From: AP-15 sp963787425
GTDB taxonomy: Bacteria > Pseudomonadota > Alphaproteobacteria > ATCC43930 > CGMCC-115725
Length of the DNA stretch: 64,000 nucleotides
Assembly (NCBI GenBank): GCA_963787425.1
Contig: CAWBCV010000012.1
Location: 248,001-312,000 of the forward strand
Direction: 5' to 3'
The stretch's first letter is position 1; every line of letters starts with the position of its first letter. The position numbers and the translations under genes were made by a program. Shown one piece after another: positions 1-8,854 of the stretch. A model generated the notes under the pieces. The model was given only the letters and a program-made list of their open reading frames with translations. It searched no databases and was not told where the DNA came from.

Positions 1-2850
1 GTGCCGGTTATTGGCCTCAATTGCGCGACCGGCCCGCGCGAAATGGCCGAGCACGTCAAATGGCTCGGCGAGAACTGGCCCGATCATATCTCTGTTCAAC
101 CCAATGCCGGGCTCCCCGAGCTCGTCGACGGGCATACCCATTACCCGCTTGGCCCGACCGAGCTGGCGCAATGGCTCGAGCGCTTCGTGCTCGAAGACGG
201 GGTCGGCATGATCGGCGGCTGTTGCGGCACCGAGGCAAAGCACATCGCCGCGCTCGACGCGATGCTGCGGCGTATTGGCCGGGACCGGTCGCGGCCGGCG
301 CCGCGCCTGCGCAACGCTGTGTGGACCCCTTCAGCCGCTTCGCTCTACGGCCAGGTGAGCCTGCGCCAGGAGAACGCGTACCTGTCGATCGGCGAGCGCT
401 GCAACGCTAATGGCTCGCGCCAATTTCGCCGTCTTCAGGAGCAGGGCGACTGGGACGGCTGCGTCGACATGGGGCGCGAGCAGGTCAAGGAGGGCTCGCA
501 TACGCTCGACCTATGCACCGCCTTTGTCGGCCGAGACGAGATCGCCGACATGACCGAAGCGGTGACGCGCATGCGCGGGTCGGTCAACGCGCCCTTGGTC
601 ATCAACTCGACCGAATACCCGGTGCTCGAAGCCGCCCTCAAGCTCTACGGCGGCAAGCCGATCATCAACTCGATCAATTTCGAGGATGGCGAAGAGGCGG
701 CCGACAAGCGCCTGGGCCTCGCGCGCCGCTTCGGCACGGCGGTGATCGCGCTGACCATCGACGAGACCGGTATGGCGAAGGAGGTCGAGCACAAATTGCA
801 GGTGGCGCGGCGGCTCTACGACTTCGCCTGCGGCAAGCACGGCTTGCCGCCTTCGGATTTGTTGTTCGACCCGCTGACTTTCACGATCTGCACCGGCAAT
901 GCGGACGACCGCAAGCTCGGCCTGTGGACATTGGAAGCCATCGAGCGGATCTCGCGCGACATGCCCGAGTGCCAGATCATTCTCGGCTTGTCGAACATCT
1001 CATTTGGCCTGAACCCGCCCGCGCGCCACGTTCTCAACTCGGTTTTTCTCGACCATGCGCTGCGCCGGGGCCTGACCGGCGCAATCGTGCATTTCTCGCG
1101 GATCGTGCCGTTGCACAAGATCCCGGAAGAAGAGGTGCGGGTCGCGGAAGATCTGATCTTCGACAGGCAGCGCGAGGGTTACGATCCGCTGCAGGCCTAT
1201 ATCGCGCTGTTCGAAGATCGCACGGCCGAGAAGAGCGAGAAAAAAGGCCGTCCGGAAAAACTCGAGGACCGCCTCGCGCAGCGCATCGTCGACGGCGACC
1301 GGCTCGATCTCGAAGCCGATCTCGACCTGGCGATGCAGAGTTACAAGCCGCTCGACATTATCAACAATATCCTGCTCGGCGGCATGAAGACGGTCGGCGA
1401 GCTGTTCGGCGCCGGCAAGATGCAGCTTCCCTTCGTGCTGCAATCTGCCGAGACGATGAAGGCGGCCGTCCGCTATCTCGAACCGCACATGGAGCGGGTC
1501 GAGGGCCAGGAGAAGGGCACGGTAGTGCTGGCGACGGTGCGCGGCGATGTCCACGACATCGGCAAGAACCTGGTCGACATCATCCTGACCAATAACGGCT
1601 ACCGGGTCGTCAATCTCGGAATCAAGCAGCCGATCTCCTCGATCCTCGAAGCCGCGCTCACGCATAAGGCCGATGCCGTCGGCATGTCGGGACTTCTCGT
1701 CAAATCGACCGTCGTGATGCGCGAGAACCTCGAGGAGATGAGCCGGCAGGGCCTCTCCGTGCCGGTCATGCTGGGCGGCGCTGCGCTGACCCGGCGCTAT
1801 GTCGAGGAGGATTGCGTCAAATGCTATGAGGCCGGACGCGTCGCCTATGCGCGCGATGCATTCGACGGCCTCGATCTGATGGACAAGATCGTCACCGGCC
1901 GGTTCGATACGCATCTCGCGGAGGTCAGGCGCAAGAACGAGGGCCGTCCGGTCAACCAGAGCCGCAAGCTCGGGCGCGCCGCCGATGCCAAGCCGATGCG
2001 GCCGGTCGATGCCGAAGAGATCCGCCTGCGCCGCGCCGAGTTGACCCGCAATGTGCCGGTCCCCGAGCCGCCCTTCTGGGGCCCGCGGACGATCGCGCGG
2101 GTGCCGGCGAACGCCGTTGTGCCCTACCTCAACGAGCGCATGCTCTACCAATTCCAGTGGGGCTACCGGAAGGACGGCCGCAGCCTCGCCGAATACCGGG
2201 AATGGGCGAAAGACGAATTGCGCCCGGTATTGCGCCGCATTCTCGACATCGCGATCCGCGAGGACATCCTCGTGCCGCAGGCCGCCTACGGCTACTGGCC
2301 CTGTGCTGCCGAGGGCAACGACGTCATTGTCTTCGACACCGAGGGCGAGCGCGAGCTGACCCGCTTCTCGTTCCCGCGCCAGAACAAGGATGGCGGCCTC
2401 TGCATTGCCGATTTCTTCCGCGACGTGGCCGAGAATGCGCGCGACGTGATCGGCCTACAGGTCGTGACGATGGGCCGGCGCGCGTCCGAGGCGGCGCGCG
2501 AGTGGTTCGCCGATAACCGCTACCGGGATTACCTCTACCTACACGGCCTCTCGGTCGAGATGGCCGAGGCGCTCGCCGAATACGTCCACAAGCGGATCCG
2601 CGGCGAATTGGGCTTCGCCGCCGAGGAAGCCCGCGACCCCGAGGCGATGCTCGCCCAAGGCTACCGCGGCAGCCGCTATTCCTTCGGTTACCCCGCCTGT
2701 CCCAACCTCGCCGACCAGAAGCAGCTTTTGGCCCTACTGCGCGCCGAGGAAATCGGCATCACCCTCAGCGAAGAAGACCAGCTCGACCCCGAGCAATCCA
2801 CCTCGGCCATCATCCTCCACCACCCCCAGGCGAAGTATTTCTCGGTGTGA
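1..2850 (+). CDS. metH: Cobalamin-dependent methionine synthase MetH, 5'-partial
   Basis: MetH transfers a methyl group from methyltetrahydrofolate to homocysteine through cobalamin. The 949 residues seen here lack the beginning of the protein (family length about 1150-1250), so the in-frame GTG at base 1 is probably just an internal valine. The end of the homocysteine domain is visible with zinc-ligand cysteines at residues 74-75 (GGCCGT). Then come the pterin-binding domain (about 120-400), the cobalamin module with DVHDIG (cobalt-ligand His518), and the AdoMet reactivation domain ending in the GYPACP motif at about 896-901. The C-terminus looks complete. The B12 genes at 23.8-27.8 kb fit a cobalamin-dependent enzyme. 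No upstream riboswitch can be judged because the 5' end lies outside the window. Confidence 0.97.
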   Translation: MPVIGLNCATGPREMAEHVKWLGENWPDHISVQPNAGLPELVDGHTHYPLGPTELAQWLERFVLEDGVGMIGGCCGTEAKHIAALDAMLRRIGRDRSRPAPRLRNAVWTPSAASLYGQVSLRQENAYLSIGERCNANGSRQFRRLQEQGDWDGCVDMGREQVKEGSHTLDLCTAFVGRDEIADMTEAVTRMRGSVNAPLVINSTEYPVLEAALKLYGGKPIINSINFEDGEEAADKRLGLARRFGTAVIALTIDETGMAKEVEHKLQVARRLYDFACGKHGLPPSDLLFDPLTFTICTGNADDRKLGLWTLEAIERISRDMPECQIILGLSNISFGLNPPARHVLNSVFLDHALRRGLTGAIVHFSRIVPLHKIPEEEVRVAEDLIFDRQREGYDPLQAYIALFEDRTAEKSEKKGRPEKLEDRLAQRIVDGDRLDLEADLDLAMQSYKPLDIINNILLGGMKTVGELFGAGKMQLPFVLQSAETMKAAVRYLEPHMERVEGQEKGTVVLATVRGDVHDIGKNLVDIILTNNGYRVVNLGIKQPISSILEAALTHKADAVGMSGLLVKSTVVMRENLEEMSRQGLSVPVMLGGAALTRRYVEEDCVKCYEAGRVAYARDAFDGLDLMDKIVTGRFDTHLAEVRRKNEGRPVNQSRKLGRAADAKPMRPVDAEEIRLRRAELTRNVPVPEPPFWGPRTIARVPANAVVPYLNERMLYQFQWGYRKDGRSLAEYREWAKDELRPVLRRILDIAIREDILVPQAAYGYWPCAAEGNDVIVFDTEGERELTRFSFPRQNKDGGLCIADFFRDVAENARDVIGLQVVTMGRRASEAAREWFADNRYRDYLYLHGLSVEMAEALAEYVHKRIRGELGFAAEEARDPEAMLAQGYRGSRYSFGYPACPNLADQKQLLALLRAEEIGITLSEEDQLDPEQSTSAIILHHPQAKYFSV

Positions 2851-3150
2851 TTTCTCGTCCGCTTCAGCGATGGCGTAAAGACGATCCATTTCGCGTTGAA
2901 AGCTGACCCGCAACGTCTTTGCCTCCTCGTCAGGCAGCCAGTCCGAGATCGAGTTAAAGCGCAACTCGGCCAGAGTCGCCGCCGTCAGATTCTTCCAAGG
3001 CAACGTGGCCGCCGCGCGCACCCGGGCGAGCGTTTCAGTGAGTTCGCCGCGGATGCGCGCGATGAAATCCGAGGGGAGCGCCTCCGCCAGCGCGACACCG
3101 CCAAGATCGGCGAAAAGGTCGGGTTGATCATTTGTTCGAAAGCGCGGCAT
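2734..3150 (-). CDS. Small hypothetical protein with tail antisense to metH
   Basis: A 138-residue reading frame. The first ~100 residues (starting MPRFRTNDQPDLF) look like a real protein: acidic and alanine-rich with LxxLRF and WLP segments, resembling short conserved hypothetical proteins of alphaproteobacteria, from memory and without a search. The last ~39 residues are encoded opposite the conserved 3' end of metH and have no protein-like character, so the natural stop was probably lost or deleted. No function can be assigned. It converges on metH and diverges from the truncated methylase, at the left edge of an apparent rearrangement. Confidence 0.5.
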   Translation of the reverse strand: MPRFRTNDQPDLFADLGGVALAEALPSDFIARIRGELTETLARVRAAATLPWKNLTAATLAELRFNSISDWLPDEEAKTLRVSFQREMDRLYAIAEADEKSHREILRLGVVEDDGRGGLLGVELVFFAEGDADFLGAQ

Positions 3151-3264
3151 ACCAGATATTGTAGATAGCCGGCATCACCGAGGAAACCTCTTGATGCGAG
3201 CTGCCGAAACAAGCCATGCTCGCGACTATGCTCGGCACCTGGCGAGAGCAGCACCTTCCTCAGA

Positions 3265-5313
3265 TTGTCGCGAAATCTGGCAAATCGGCCTGGGCACGAG
3301 TCCGTACGCACCCTGCTGATGCAGCGTGTGCTGGACCCGGCCTGCGGCTCGGGTACGTTCCTGTTTCACGCGATCCGCCGCAAGCTGGCTGCGGCGGAGG
3401 CCGCCGGTTTAACACGCGGCTCGGCTGTGGCGGCATGCGTCCAGCAGGTACGCGGCCTCGACGTGCACCCCGTTGCGGTCATCATCGCCCGTGTGACTTG
3501 GCTGCTGGCGCTGGGCCCCGCTATCGAGGAACGGATCGGTGAACTGCATGTTCCCGTGTACCTCGGCGACGCAATGCAATGGAATTTGCGTCAGGTCGGG
3601 GACGCGCGCGATGTTATCGTCCCAGTGCCGGACGATACGCCGCTCTACGTACCCGCCGGTTTTGCCGAGGACCAAGCGCGCTTCGACTACGGATTGCAAA
3701 CACTGACCCACGGCCTGCACGACGCCGCCTCGCCGGCGCAGGTGGAACGCTCTCTGCTACGAATGGAAGGCATCGCCGCGCCCGACGCTGCCGCGATGGC
3801 CGATACCTATAAGCGGCTGCGCGAATTGTACGACACGGGGCGCAATGGCATCTGGCCATTTGTGCTGCGCAATCTGATGCGGCCGCTGTGGCTCTCACGA
3901 CCTGAGCAGCAGGCCGATGTTCTGCTTGGCAATCCGCCCTGGATCGCATACCGGCATCTGAGCGCCGAAATGAAGCCGCGTCTCCGTTCGGCCTGTCGGC
4001 AGATGAATTTATGGGTCGGCGGAGTACTGGCGACGCAGCAGGATATGTCCGCATTGTTCTGGGCGCGCGGCGCGGAACGCTATCTGAGGCCGAACGGAAC
4101 AATCGCTTTCGTGCTGCCCTTTGCGGCGATTAACCGCCCGGCTTTCGCCGGTTTGCGCCGCGGCGATTTCGGCACTGCCCAAACATGCATTGTCGAGGCG
4201 TGGGACTTGGCCCGTGTCCGGCCGATATTTGGGGGAGCGATCGGCACGACATCGACTTGCGTGCTATTCGGTCGGCGGGAGCCGGCAGCTGCGCTTCCGG
4301 CGCAAATCGAGCAATTCTCCGGCACCCTGCCGCGACGGGATGCTGTCGAAACGGAGGCGGATGCCTCCTTGCGGCGCGTGCGCGAACCCTGGCCGCCCGT
4401 GACCACCCTCGGCGCGGGTTCGCCCCATTACCGAGCGCGTTTCAAGCAGGGCGCGACGATCGTGCCGCGCCGTTTCTTTTTCGTTGAACGGGAGCCGACA
4501 ACCCGCCTTGGCGATAATCCTGCCGCCCCGCGCGTGCGCGGCAGGATCGGCGCTCTCGACCGGATGCCGTGGAGGGAAGTGGAGCCGCCACGCGGGGCGG
4601 TTGAGGCGCAGTTTTTACGCACGGTCCTGCTGGGCGAGGGTATTGCACCCTACCGCTTGTTGAGCACGGCGTTGGCCGTCATTCCGGCTGAGGGCGAGGT
4701 GCTATTGGATTCCACGGCGGCGGCAATGGCCGGTCATCGCCATCTTGCTACCTGGCTGCGTGATATCGACGCCAAATGGAGAGCGCATTGCGGGAAGCGG
4801 GCGGACGGCACTCCGCGAATGACACTCAGCCAGCAGCTAGACCATATGCGAAAGCTGTCGATGCAGCTGGCAACAAGCGGGCTAAAGGTGGTCTACACTG
4901 GCTCCGGCACACTGCTCAACGCGGTCGCGTTGGATGACCCGCGGCTCCTTGTGGAACACGGCGCTTATTGGGCCACTGCCCGTAACCTCGAAGAAGCGCG
5001 TTATCTCACCGCCGTTCTGAACAGCGCGACAGTTCTAGCGCGCGTGATACCAATGCAGCCCCGGGGCTGGCGCGATCCGCGCCATTTCGACAATCTGGTC
5101 TGGGAGCTCGCCGTTCCCGAATTTGACCGCCGACAGGCGCTGCACCTGGAGCTGGCCGGTGCCGCCGCAGAAGCGGAGCGCGTTGCTGCAATCGTCCCGC
5201 TTCGCGAGGGCGCGCATTTCATGCGTCAGCGGCGCGCCATCCGCGACGTATTGGCCGAGAATGGTATCGCGGCAACGATAGACGCCCTGGTCGCCCACCT
5301 GCTCGACCGATAA
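3265..5313 (+). pseudogene. N6-adenine DNA methylase (type II/Eco57I-like), N-terminally truncated
   Basis: The 682-residue frame carries the SAM-binding motif DPACGSGTFL at residues 24-33 and the catalytic NPPW motif at 223-226. This is the signature of N6-adenine methylases of restriction or phage-defence systems. In the family, motif I normally follows several hundred residues of N-terminal domain. Here only ~23 residues precede it and the first possible start is a TTG (an ATG lies at 3319), so the 5' part is missing. The C-terminal half keeps the family's target-recognition character up to the stop. No partner nuclease or specificity gene is adjacent. It may be an orphan methylase still able to bind SAM, but a truncated remnant is more likely. 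Confidence 0.75.
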
Positions 5314-5324
5314 CAGCTTCCCAA

Positions 5325-5429
5325 TCGATGTCGAGGAGATCCGCCCGCGTTGCGCCGAATTGATCGTAATGTGCCGGTCCGTGAACCGCCCTTCCGGGCG
5401 CCCGTAGACGATCCCGCGGGTTCCGGAAC
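5325..5429 (+). pseudogene. Decayed partial duplicate of metH
   Basis: This stretch aligns in the same orientation with metH positions 2006-2112, at roughly 80% identity by eye with single-base gaps that break the frame. It corresponds to the start of the AdoMet-activation region of MetH (residues about 669-704). It lies just after the methylase stop codon and cannot be translated as MetH. The remaining sequence to 5665 has no convincing gene. Confidence 0.8.
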
Positions 5430-5483
5430 GGCTACGCAACGCTCGAGCGGCGCGCGCCACCCTGCGGCCTAATGTATTATATA

Positions 5484-5499
5484 ACCGCTCTTCAGCGGT
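5484..5499 (-). terminator. Possible terminator hairpin after the GNAT gene
   Basis: A perfect 6-bp inverted repeat (ACCGCT-CTTC-AGCGGT). On the minus strand an AT-rich stretch (TTATATAATAC) follows the stem, as expected for a weak intrinsic terminator of the acetyltransferase transcript. It is about 170 bp past the stop codon and the stem is short, so the call is tentative. Confidence 0.3.
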
Positions 5500-5665
5500 G
5501 AATTCTCGCGAGACACCTTTAACAAACGGCGCGCCAAGGACCGGAATTTTCCAAATTTGGGTTGCGCGGGGCGAATCGAAGCTGCCGAGCGCGTTGGCCT
5601 CGCTCTTCTCGCGGCGGCTTCAGGTGGGCGCTGCCGACAGGTTCTGCCGCTGGCGACCGGCTGCA

Positions 5666-6328
5666 TCAAAATTGGCTGGGTCGAGCCAGCATTCGAATTC
5701 TGGCCTTCAATGCTGGCCATTCGCTGTCGAGGATCGAGAGCCAGCTGGTGTCGCGGTTGCGGGCCTTGTAGACCGTTGCTTGGCGGAACATGCCTTCGTA
5801 TTGGAAGCCCAGGCGCTGCGCCGCGGCGAGCGACGGAGCGTTGAGTGAGTCGCATTTCCACTCGTAGCGGCGATAGCCCAACTCGTCGAAGACGCGGCGC
5901 ATCATCAGGTACATCGCTTCGGTCGCGGCCGGGGTCCGCTGCAACGGCGGCGCGTAATTGATGCCGCCGACCTCGATGACGCCCGCTGCAGGGTCGATCC
6001 GCATATAGCTGGCGACGCCGACGGCTCGGCCGCTCTGGTGCTCGATGATGGCATGAAACAGCGGGTCGTCGCAGGCAGACACGCGGTCGAGCCAGAGGCG
6101 GTAATCCTCGAGCCGGTCGAAGGGCCCGTAGGGCAGATAGGTCCAGTTGCGCCTCTCTCGGTCCAGCGAATTGGCGGCGTGAAGGTCGGCGGCGTGACGC
6201 GCCGGCTCGAGCGGCTCGACAATGCAGAAGCGGCCTTCCATTGCACTGCGCGGCGGTCGCGGGCATGCCCTCCAATAGGGTAAGGGAAACCCGATCGGCT
6301 GCCTCAATTCATTGAAATATTCGGCCAT
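5666..6328 (-). CDS. GNAT family N-acetyltransferase (RimJ/RimL-like)
   Basis: 220 residues starting MAEYFNELRQPIGFPLPYW. The fold-typical run is present: an N-terminal substrate segment, the central beta strands (VGVASYMRIDP...GVIEVGGINY), the helix with EAMYLMMRRVFDELGYRR, and the C-terminal N-A-S-x-x-A-A-Q-R-L-G-F motif characteristic of RimJ/RimL-type proteins. These enzymes transfer acetyl from acetyl-CoA to protein N-termini or small amines; the substrate is unknown. The ATG at 6328 is chosen because homology begins there and the frame upstream is shadow sequence. It lies 20 bp downstream of the PhzF-like gene on the same strand, so the two are probably co-transcribed. Confidence 0.88.
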   Translation of the reverse strand: MAEYFNELRQPIGFPLPYWRACPRPPRSAMEGRFCIVEPLEPARHAADLHAANSLDRERRNWTYLPYGPFDRLEDYRLWLDRVSACDDPLFHAIIEHQSGRAVGVASYMRIDPAAGVIEVGGINYAPPLQRTPAATEAMYLMMRRVFDELGYRRYEWKCDSLNAPSLAAAQRLGFQYEGMFRQATVYKARNRDTSWLSILDSEWPALKARIRMLARPSQF

Positions 6329-6348
6329 GGCCGGTCCCTCTCCCGCCG

Positions 6349-7137
6349 CTATAAGGTGATCGCGCCTTCGAGGTAGAGCACCGCATGGCCGGCGATCGTG
6401 ACGCGGTCGCCGCGTAAGGTGCAGGTGAGCTCGCCGCCGCGCGCCGAGATTTGCCGCGCCGTCATTTGCTCCTTGCCGAGCCGCGCCGCCCAATAGGGCG
6501 TCAGCACGCAATGGGCGGATCCGGTGACCGGGTCCTCGTCGACGCCGTAGTTAGGCGCGAAATACCGCGAAACAAAGTCGACGCCATCGCGGCCGGGTGC
6601 CGTCGCGATCGCATCGGCGCCCTCGACCCGGCGCATTGCGGCAAAGTCGGGCCGCAGCGCCGCCACGTCTTCGGCGCGGTCGTAGACCACCAGAGTGCGG
6701 CCGCGCGCGACAAAGCTCTCGGCCGGCCGGGCGCTGAGCGCGGCAAGCACTCGCGGATCGGCTGATTTCTTCTCAGGTGGCCAGGCCGGGAAATCCATGC
6801 CGAGTAGATCGCCGTCACGGGTTACCTCGAGCGGCCCGGCCTTCAAGGTGTCGAAAGTCACCAACCGCCGCTCGGGCGCGAGAATACGGGTCACCACATA
6901 TCCCGAAGCGAGTGTCGCGTGACCGCACAGTTCGACCTCGACCGTAGGCGTAAACCAGCGCAGCAGGTAGCCATCTCCCTGCGGCACGAAGAACGCGGTC
7001 TCGGCGAGGTTGTTCTCGGCGGCAATCGCCTGCATCGTCGCTTCCGGGAGCCATTCGGAAAGCGGGCACACTGCCGCCGGATTGCCGCCGAACAGCCGGC
7101 TGGTGAAAGCATCGACCTGGTAGAGCGGGATGCGCAT
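6349..7137 (-). CDS. PhzF family phenazine-biosynthesis-like epimerase/isomerase
   Basis: 262 residues. The N-terminus (QVDAFTSRLFGGNPAAVCPL) and following AAENNLAETAFF are diagnostic of the PhzF/diaminopimelate-epimerase-like fold. The catalytic Glu is in the NLAETAF segment. The second half has the DEDPVTGSAHC motif of the same family. The length matches the family (260-300). Members isomerise small carboxylates, and only a few act in phenazine synthesis. There are no phenazine genes here, so the substrate is unknown. It is followed by the GNAT gene and preceded by the DUF1127 gene on the same strand. Confidence 0.93.
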   Translation of the reverse strand: MRIPLYQVDAFTSRLFGGNPAAVCPLSEWLPEATMQAIAAENNLAETAFFVPQGDGYLLRWFTPTVEVELCGHATLASGYVVTRILAPERRLVTFDTLKAGPLEVTRDGDLLGMDFPAWPPEKKSADPRVLAALSARPAESFVARGRTLVVYDRAEDVAALRPDFAAMRRVEGADAIATAPGRDGVDFVSRYFAPNYGVDEDPVTGSAHCVLTPYWAARLGKEQMTARQISARGGELTCTLRGDRVTIAGHAVLYLEGAITL

Positions 7138-7144
7138 GGGGGCC

Positions 7145-7378
7145 TCAGGGTTGCCAGAAATGCTTGGCGCACTCGCGATCGACGTCCGAGCGGCTCAATC
7201 CAAGATCGCGCAACATGCGGTCGTCGAGTTGCAGGAGCAAGTGTCGGCCCCGCGCCCGCTCCCGCCAACCCAGAAACCGGCTCAGCAGGTTCCGGAGCGA
7301 CCGACGCGGAGCAGCGAGTCCGGGGACATCGCGCAGCTGGAAGTGGCCTTTTACATCGATACAATCTCTATGTACCAT
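7145..7378 (-). CDS. DUF1127 domain small protein
   Basis: 77 residues. The C-terminal half has the DUF1127 signature: a helix with LLQLDDRMLRDLGLSRSDVDRE. The N-terminal part is basic. Small DUF1127 proteins are common in alphaproteobacteria, and some act as RNA-binding or phosphate/stress-linked regulators; the role here is unknown. It is divergent from the MocR gene across a 76-bp gap holding two palindromes, so it may be a target of that regulator. It is followed 7 bp later by the PhzF-like gene and may be first in that operon. Confidence 0.85.
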   Translation of the reverse strand: MVHRDCIDVKGHFQLRDVPGLAAPRRSLRNLLSRFLGWRERARGRHLLLQLDDRMLRDLGLSRSDVDRECAKHFWQP

Positions 7379-7426
7379 AGATTTAATCTCGTGATTCCAG
7401 GCATGCTGAAATCAAATTGACTAATA

Positions 7427-7442
7427 ATGATTCGTCAATCAT
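7427..7442. promoter_or_regulatory. Inverted repeat in divergent DUF1127/MocR promoter region
   Basis: Perfect 6-bp inverted repeat ATGATT-CGTC-AATCAT in an AT-rich intergenic region, 1 bp before the second palindrome. It is a candidate operator or part of a promoter. The binding protein is not known; the adjacent MocR-type regulator is the natural suspect. Confidence 0.45.
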
Positions 7443-7443
7443 A

Positions 7444-7464
7444 AATTTGTCACCATGACAAATT
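7444..7464. promoter_or_regulatory. Perfect palindrome over the MocR start codon (candidate operator)
   Basis: AATTTGTCA-CCA-TGACAAATT is a perfect 9-bp inverted repeat with a 3-bp spacer. The start ATG of the MocR-type gene (7455-7457) lies inside it, so a bound protein would block transcription or initiation directly. MocR-type regulators often control their own promoter and a divergent neighbour. That this is the site is an inference. Confidence 0.6.
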
Positions 7465-8849
7465 GGATGCCCGATCTATCGGGCCGCAATGGACCGCGCT
7501 ATCGCGCCATAGCCGAGGCCCTGGCAGAGGATGTGCGAGGCGGCCGGCTTGCCGCCGGCACGCAGCTGCCGACACAGCGCGATCTCGCCTGGAAACTGCA
7601 CGTCACGATCGGCACGGTCAGCCGCGCCTATGCCGAAGCCGAGCGGCGCGGCCTGATTGCGGGTGAGGTGGGTCGCGGGACCTATGTGCGGCATTCGGCT
7701 AGTGCGGCTCCGGTGATGCCCGGCGACATTCTCGGCGAGACGCCGGATCCCGATTTTATCGACCTGACGATCAATCGGCCGAGCGCCCCCGGGGAGGGGG
7801 AGGCGATCGCGGCGGCGCTGCAGGGACTGGCCGCCGAGCCCGATCTCGCCGCTCTCCTCGACTATCAGGCTCCGGCCGGCCGCCGCGAGGATCGCATCGC
7901 CGGGACCGCTTTCCTCGCTGGTTGCGGGCTGGTCACGACGCCCGAGCAGGTGGTGGTGACGGCCGGAGGTCAGCACGCCATGACTTGCGTCATCGCTGCC
8001 CTGACCCAGCCCGGCGACACGGTGGCGGCCGAGGCGTTGACCTACCCAGGCCTGCGCGCGCTGGCGAGGCTGTTGCAGTTGCGGGTGGTCCCGATAGCCA
8101 TGGACGAGCAGGGGCTGGTCCCCGACGCACTTGAGGCGGCCTGCCGCGCCGCGCCGGTGCGCGCCCTCTATACGATGCCGACATTGCACAACCCGACCAC
8201 CGCCACGATGCCGGTGGCGCGGCGACAAGCCTTGGCGGAAATAGCGCAACGCCACGGGGTGTCATTGATCGAAGATGACGTTTACGGCTTTTTGCTGGAC
8301 GAGCCGTTGCCGCCGCTCGCGCATTACGCGCCGCAACACGGCATTTACATCACCTCGACCTCGAAGAGCCTGATGCCGGCTTTGCGCATCGGCTATGTGC
8401 ATGCCCCGCAGGCGGAAATCGAGCCGATTGCCGCCGCGGTGCGCGCCACTATTTATTCGGCGCCGCCCTTGATGGCACGCATTGTCGCGCGCTGGGTCGC
8501 CGACGGCACCGCGGAGCGGCTCGCCGCGCAGAAACGCAGCGAGACGCGGACCCGTAATCGCAGGGCGCGAGAAATCCTCGCCGGTGCCGAGGTCACCGCC
8601 GATCCTGCTGCCGCTCATCTCTGGCTGACGCTCCCGGAGCCGTGGCGCGCCGACGATTTTGCCGCGGCGGCGCGGCGGTGCGGGGTCGGGATCGTCCCCG
8701 CCGCCGCCTTCGCCGTGACCCGCCAGCCGCCCAACGCGGTGCGCATCTGTCTCGGCGCCCAGACCACAGCCGAGCGGGTAGAGCGCGGCATAGCTCGGCT
8801 CACGGCGCTGCTCGCCACTCCGCCCGAGCGCTACTTGTCGGTCGTATGA
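7455..8849 (+). CDS. MocR-type (GntR-PLP aminotransferase fusion) transcriptional regulator
   Basis: 464 residues. Residues ~12-80 form a GntR winged helix (LAAGTQLPTQRDLAWKLHV and TVSRAYAEAERRGLI). The remainder is a fold-type I aminotransferase domain with the PLP lysine in TSTSKSLMPALRIGY and the preceding DDVYG motif. Such proteins bind PLP or amino-acid aldimines and act as regulators rather than enzymes. Length and order are normal for the family. It diverges from the DUF1127 gene, and its own start codon lies inside a perfect palindrome. Effector and regulon are unknown. Confidence 0.94.
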   Translation: MTNWMPDLSGRNGPRYRAIAEALAEDVRGGRLAAGTQLPTQRDLAWKLHVTIGTVSRAYAEAERRGLIAGEVGRGTYVRHSASAAPVMPGDILGETPDPDFIDLTINRPSAPGEGEAIAAALQGLAAEPDLAALLDYQAPAGRREDRIAGTAFLAGCGLVTTPEQVVVTAGGQHAMTCVIAALTQPGDTVAAEALTYPGLRALARLLQLRVVPIAMDEQGLVPDALEAACRAAPVRALYTMPTLHNPTTATMPVARRQALAEIAQRHGVSLIEDDVYGFLLDEPLPPLAHYAPQHGIYITSTSKSLMPALRIGYVHAPQAEIEPIAAAVRATIYSAPPLMARIVARWVADGTAERLAAQKRSETRTRNRRAREILAGAEVTADPAAAHLWLTLPEPWRADDFAAAARRCGVGIVPAAAFAVTRQPPNAVRICLGAQTTAERVERGIARLTALLATPPERYLSVV

Positions 8850-8854
8850 TCGGC

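Noticed and set aside
6329..6511. N-terminal extension of the GNAT gene frame to 6511
   Set aside because: It is opposite-frame shadow of the PhzF-like gene; homology begins at MAEYFNELRQ.
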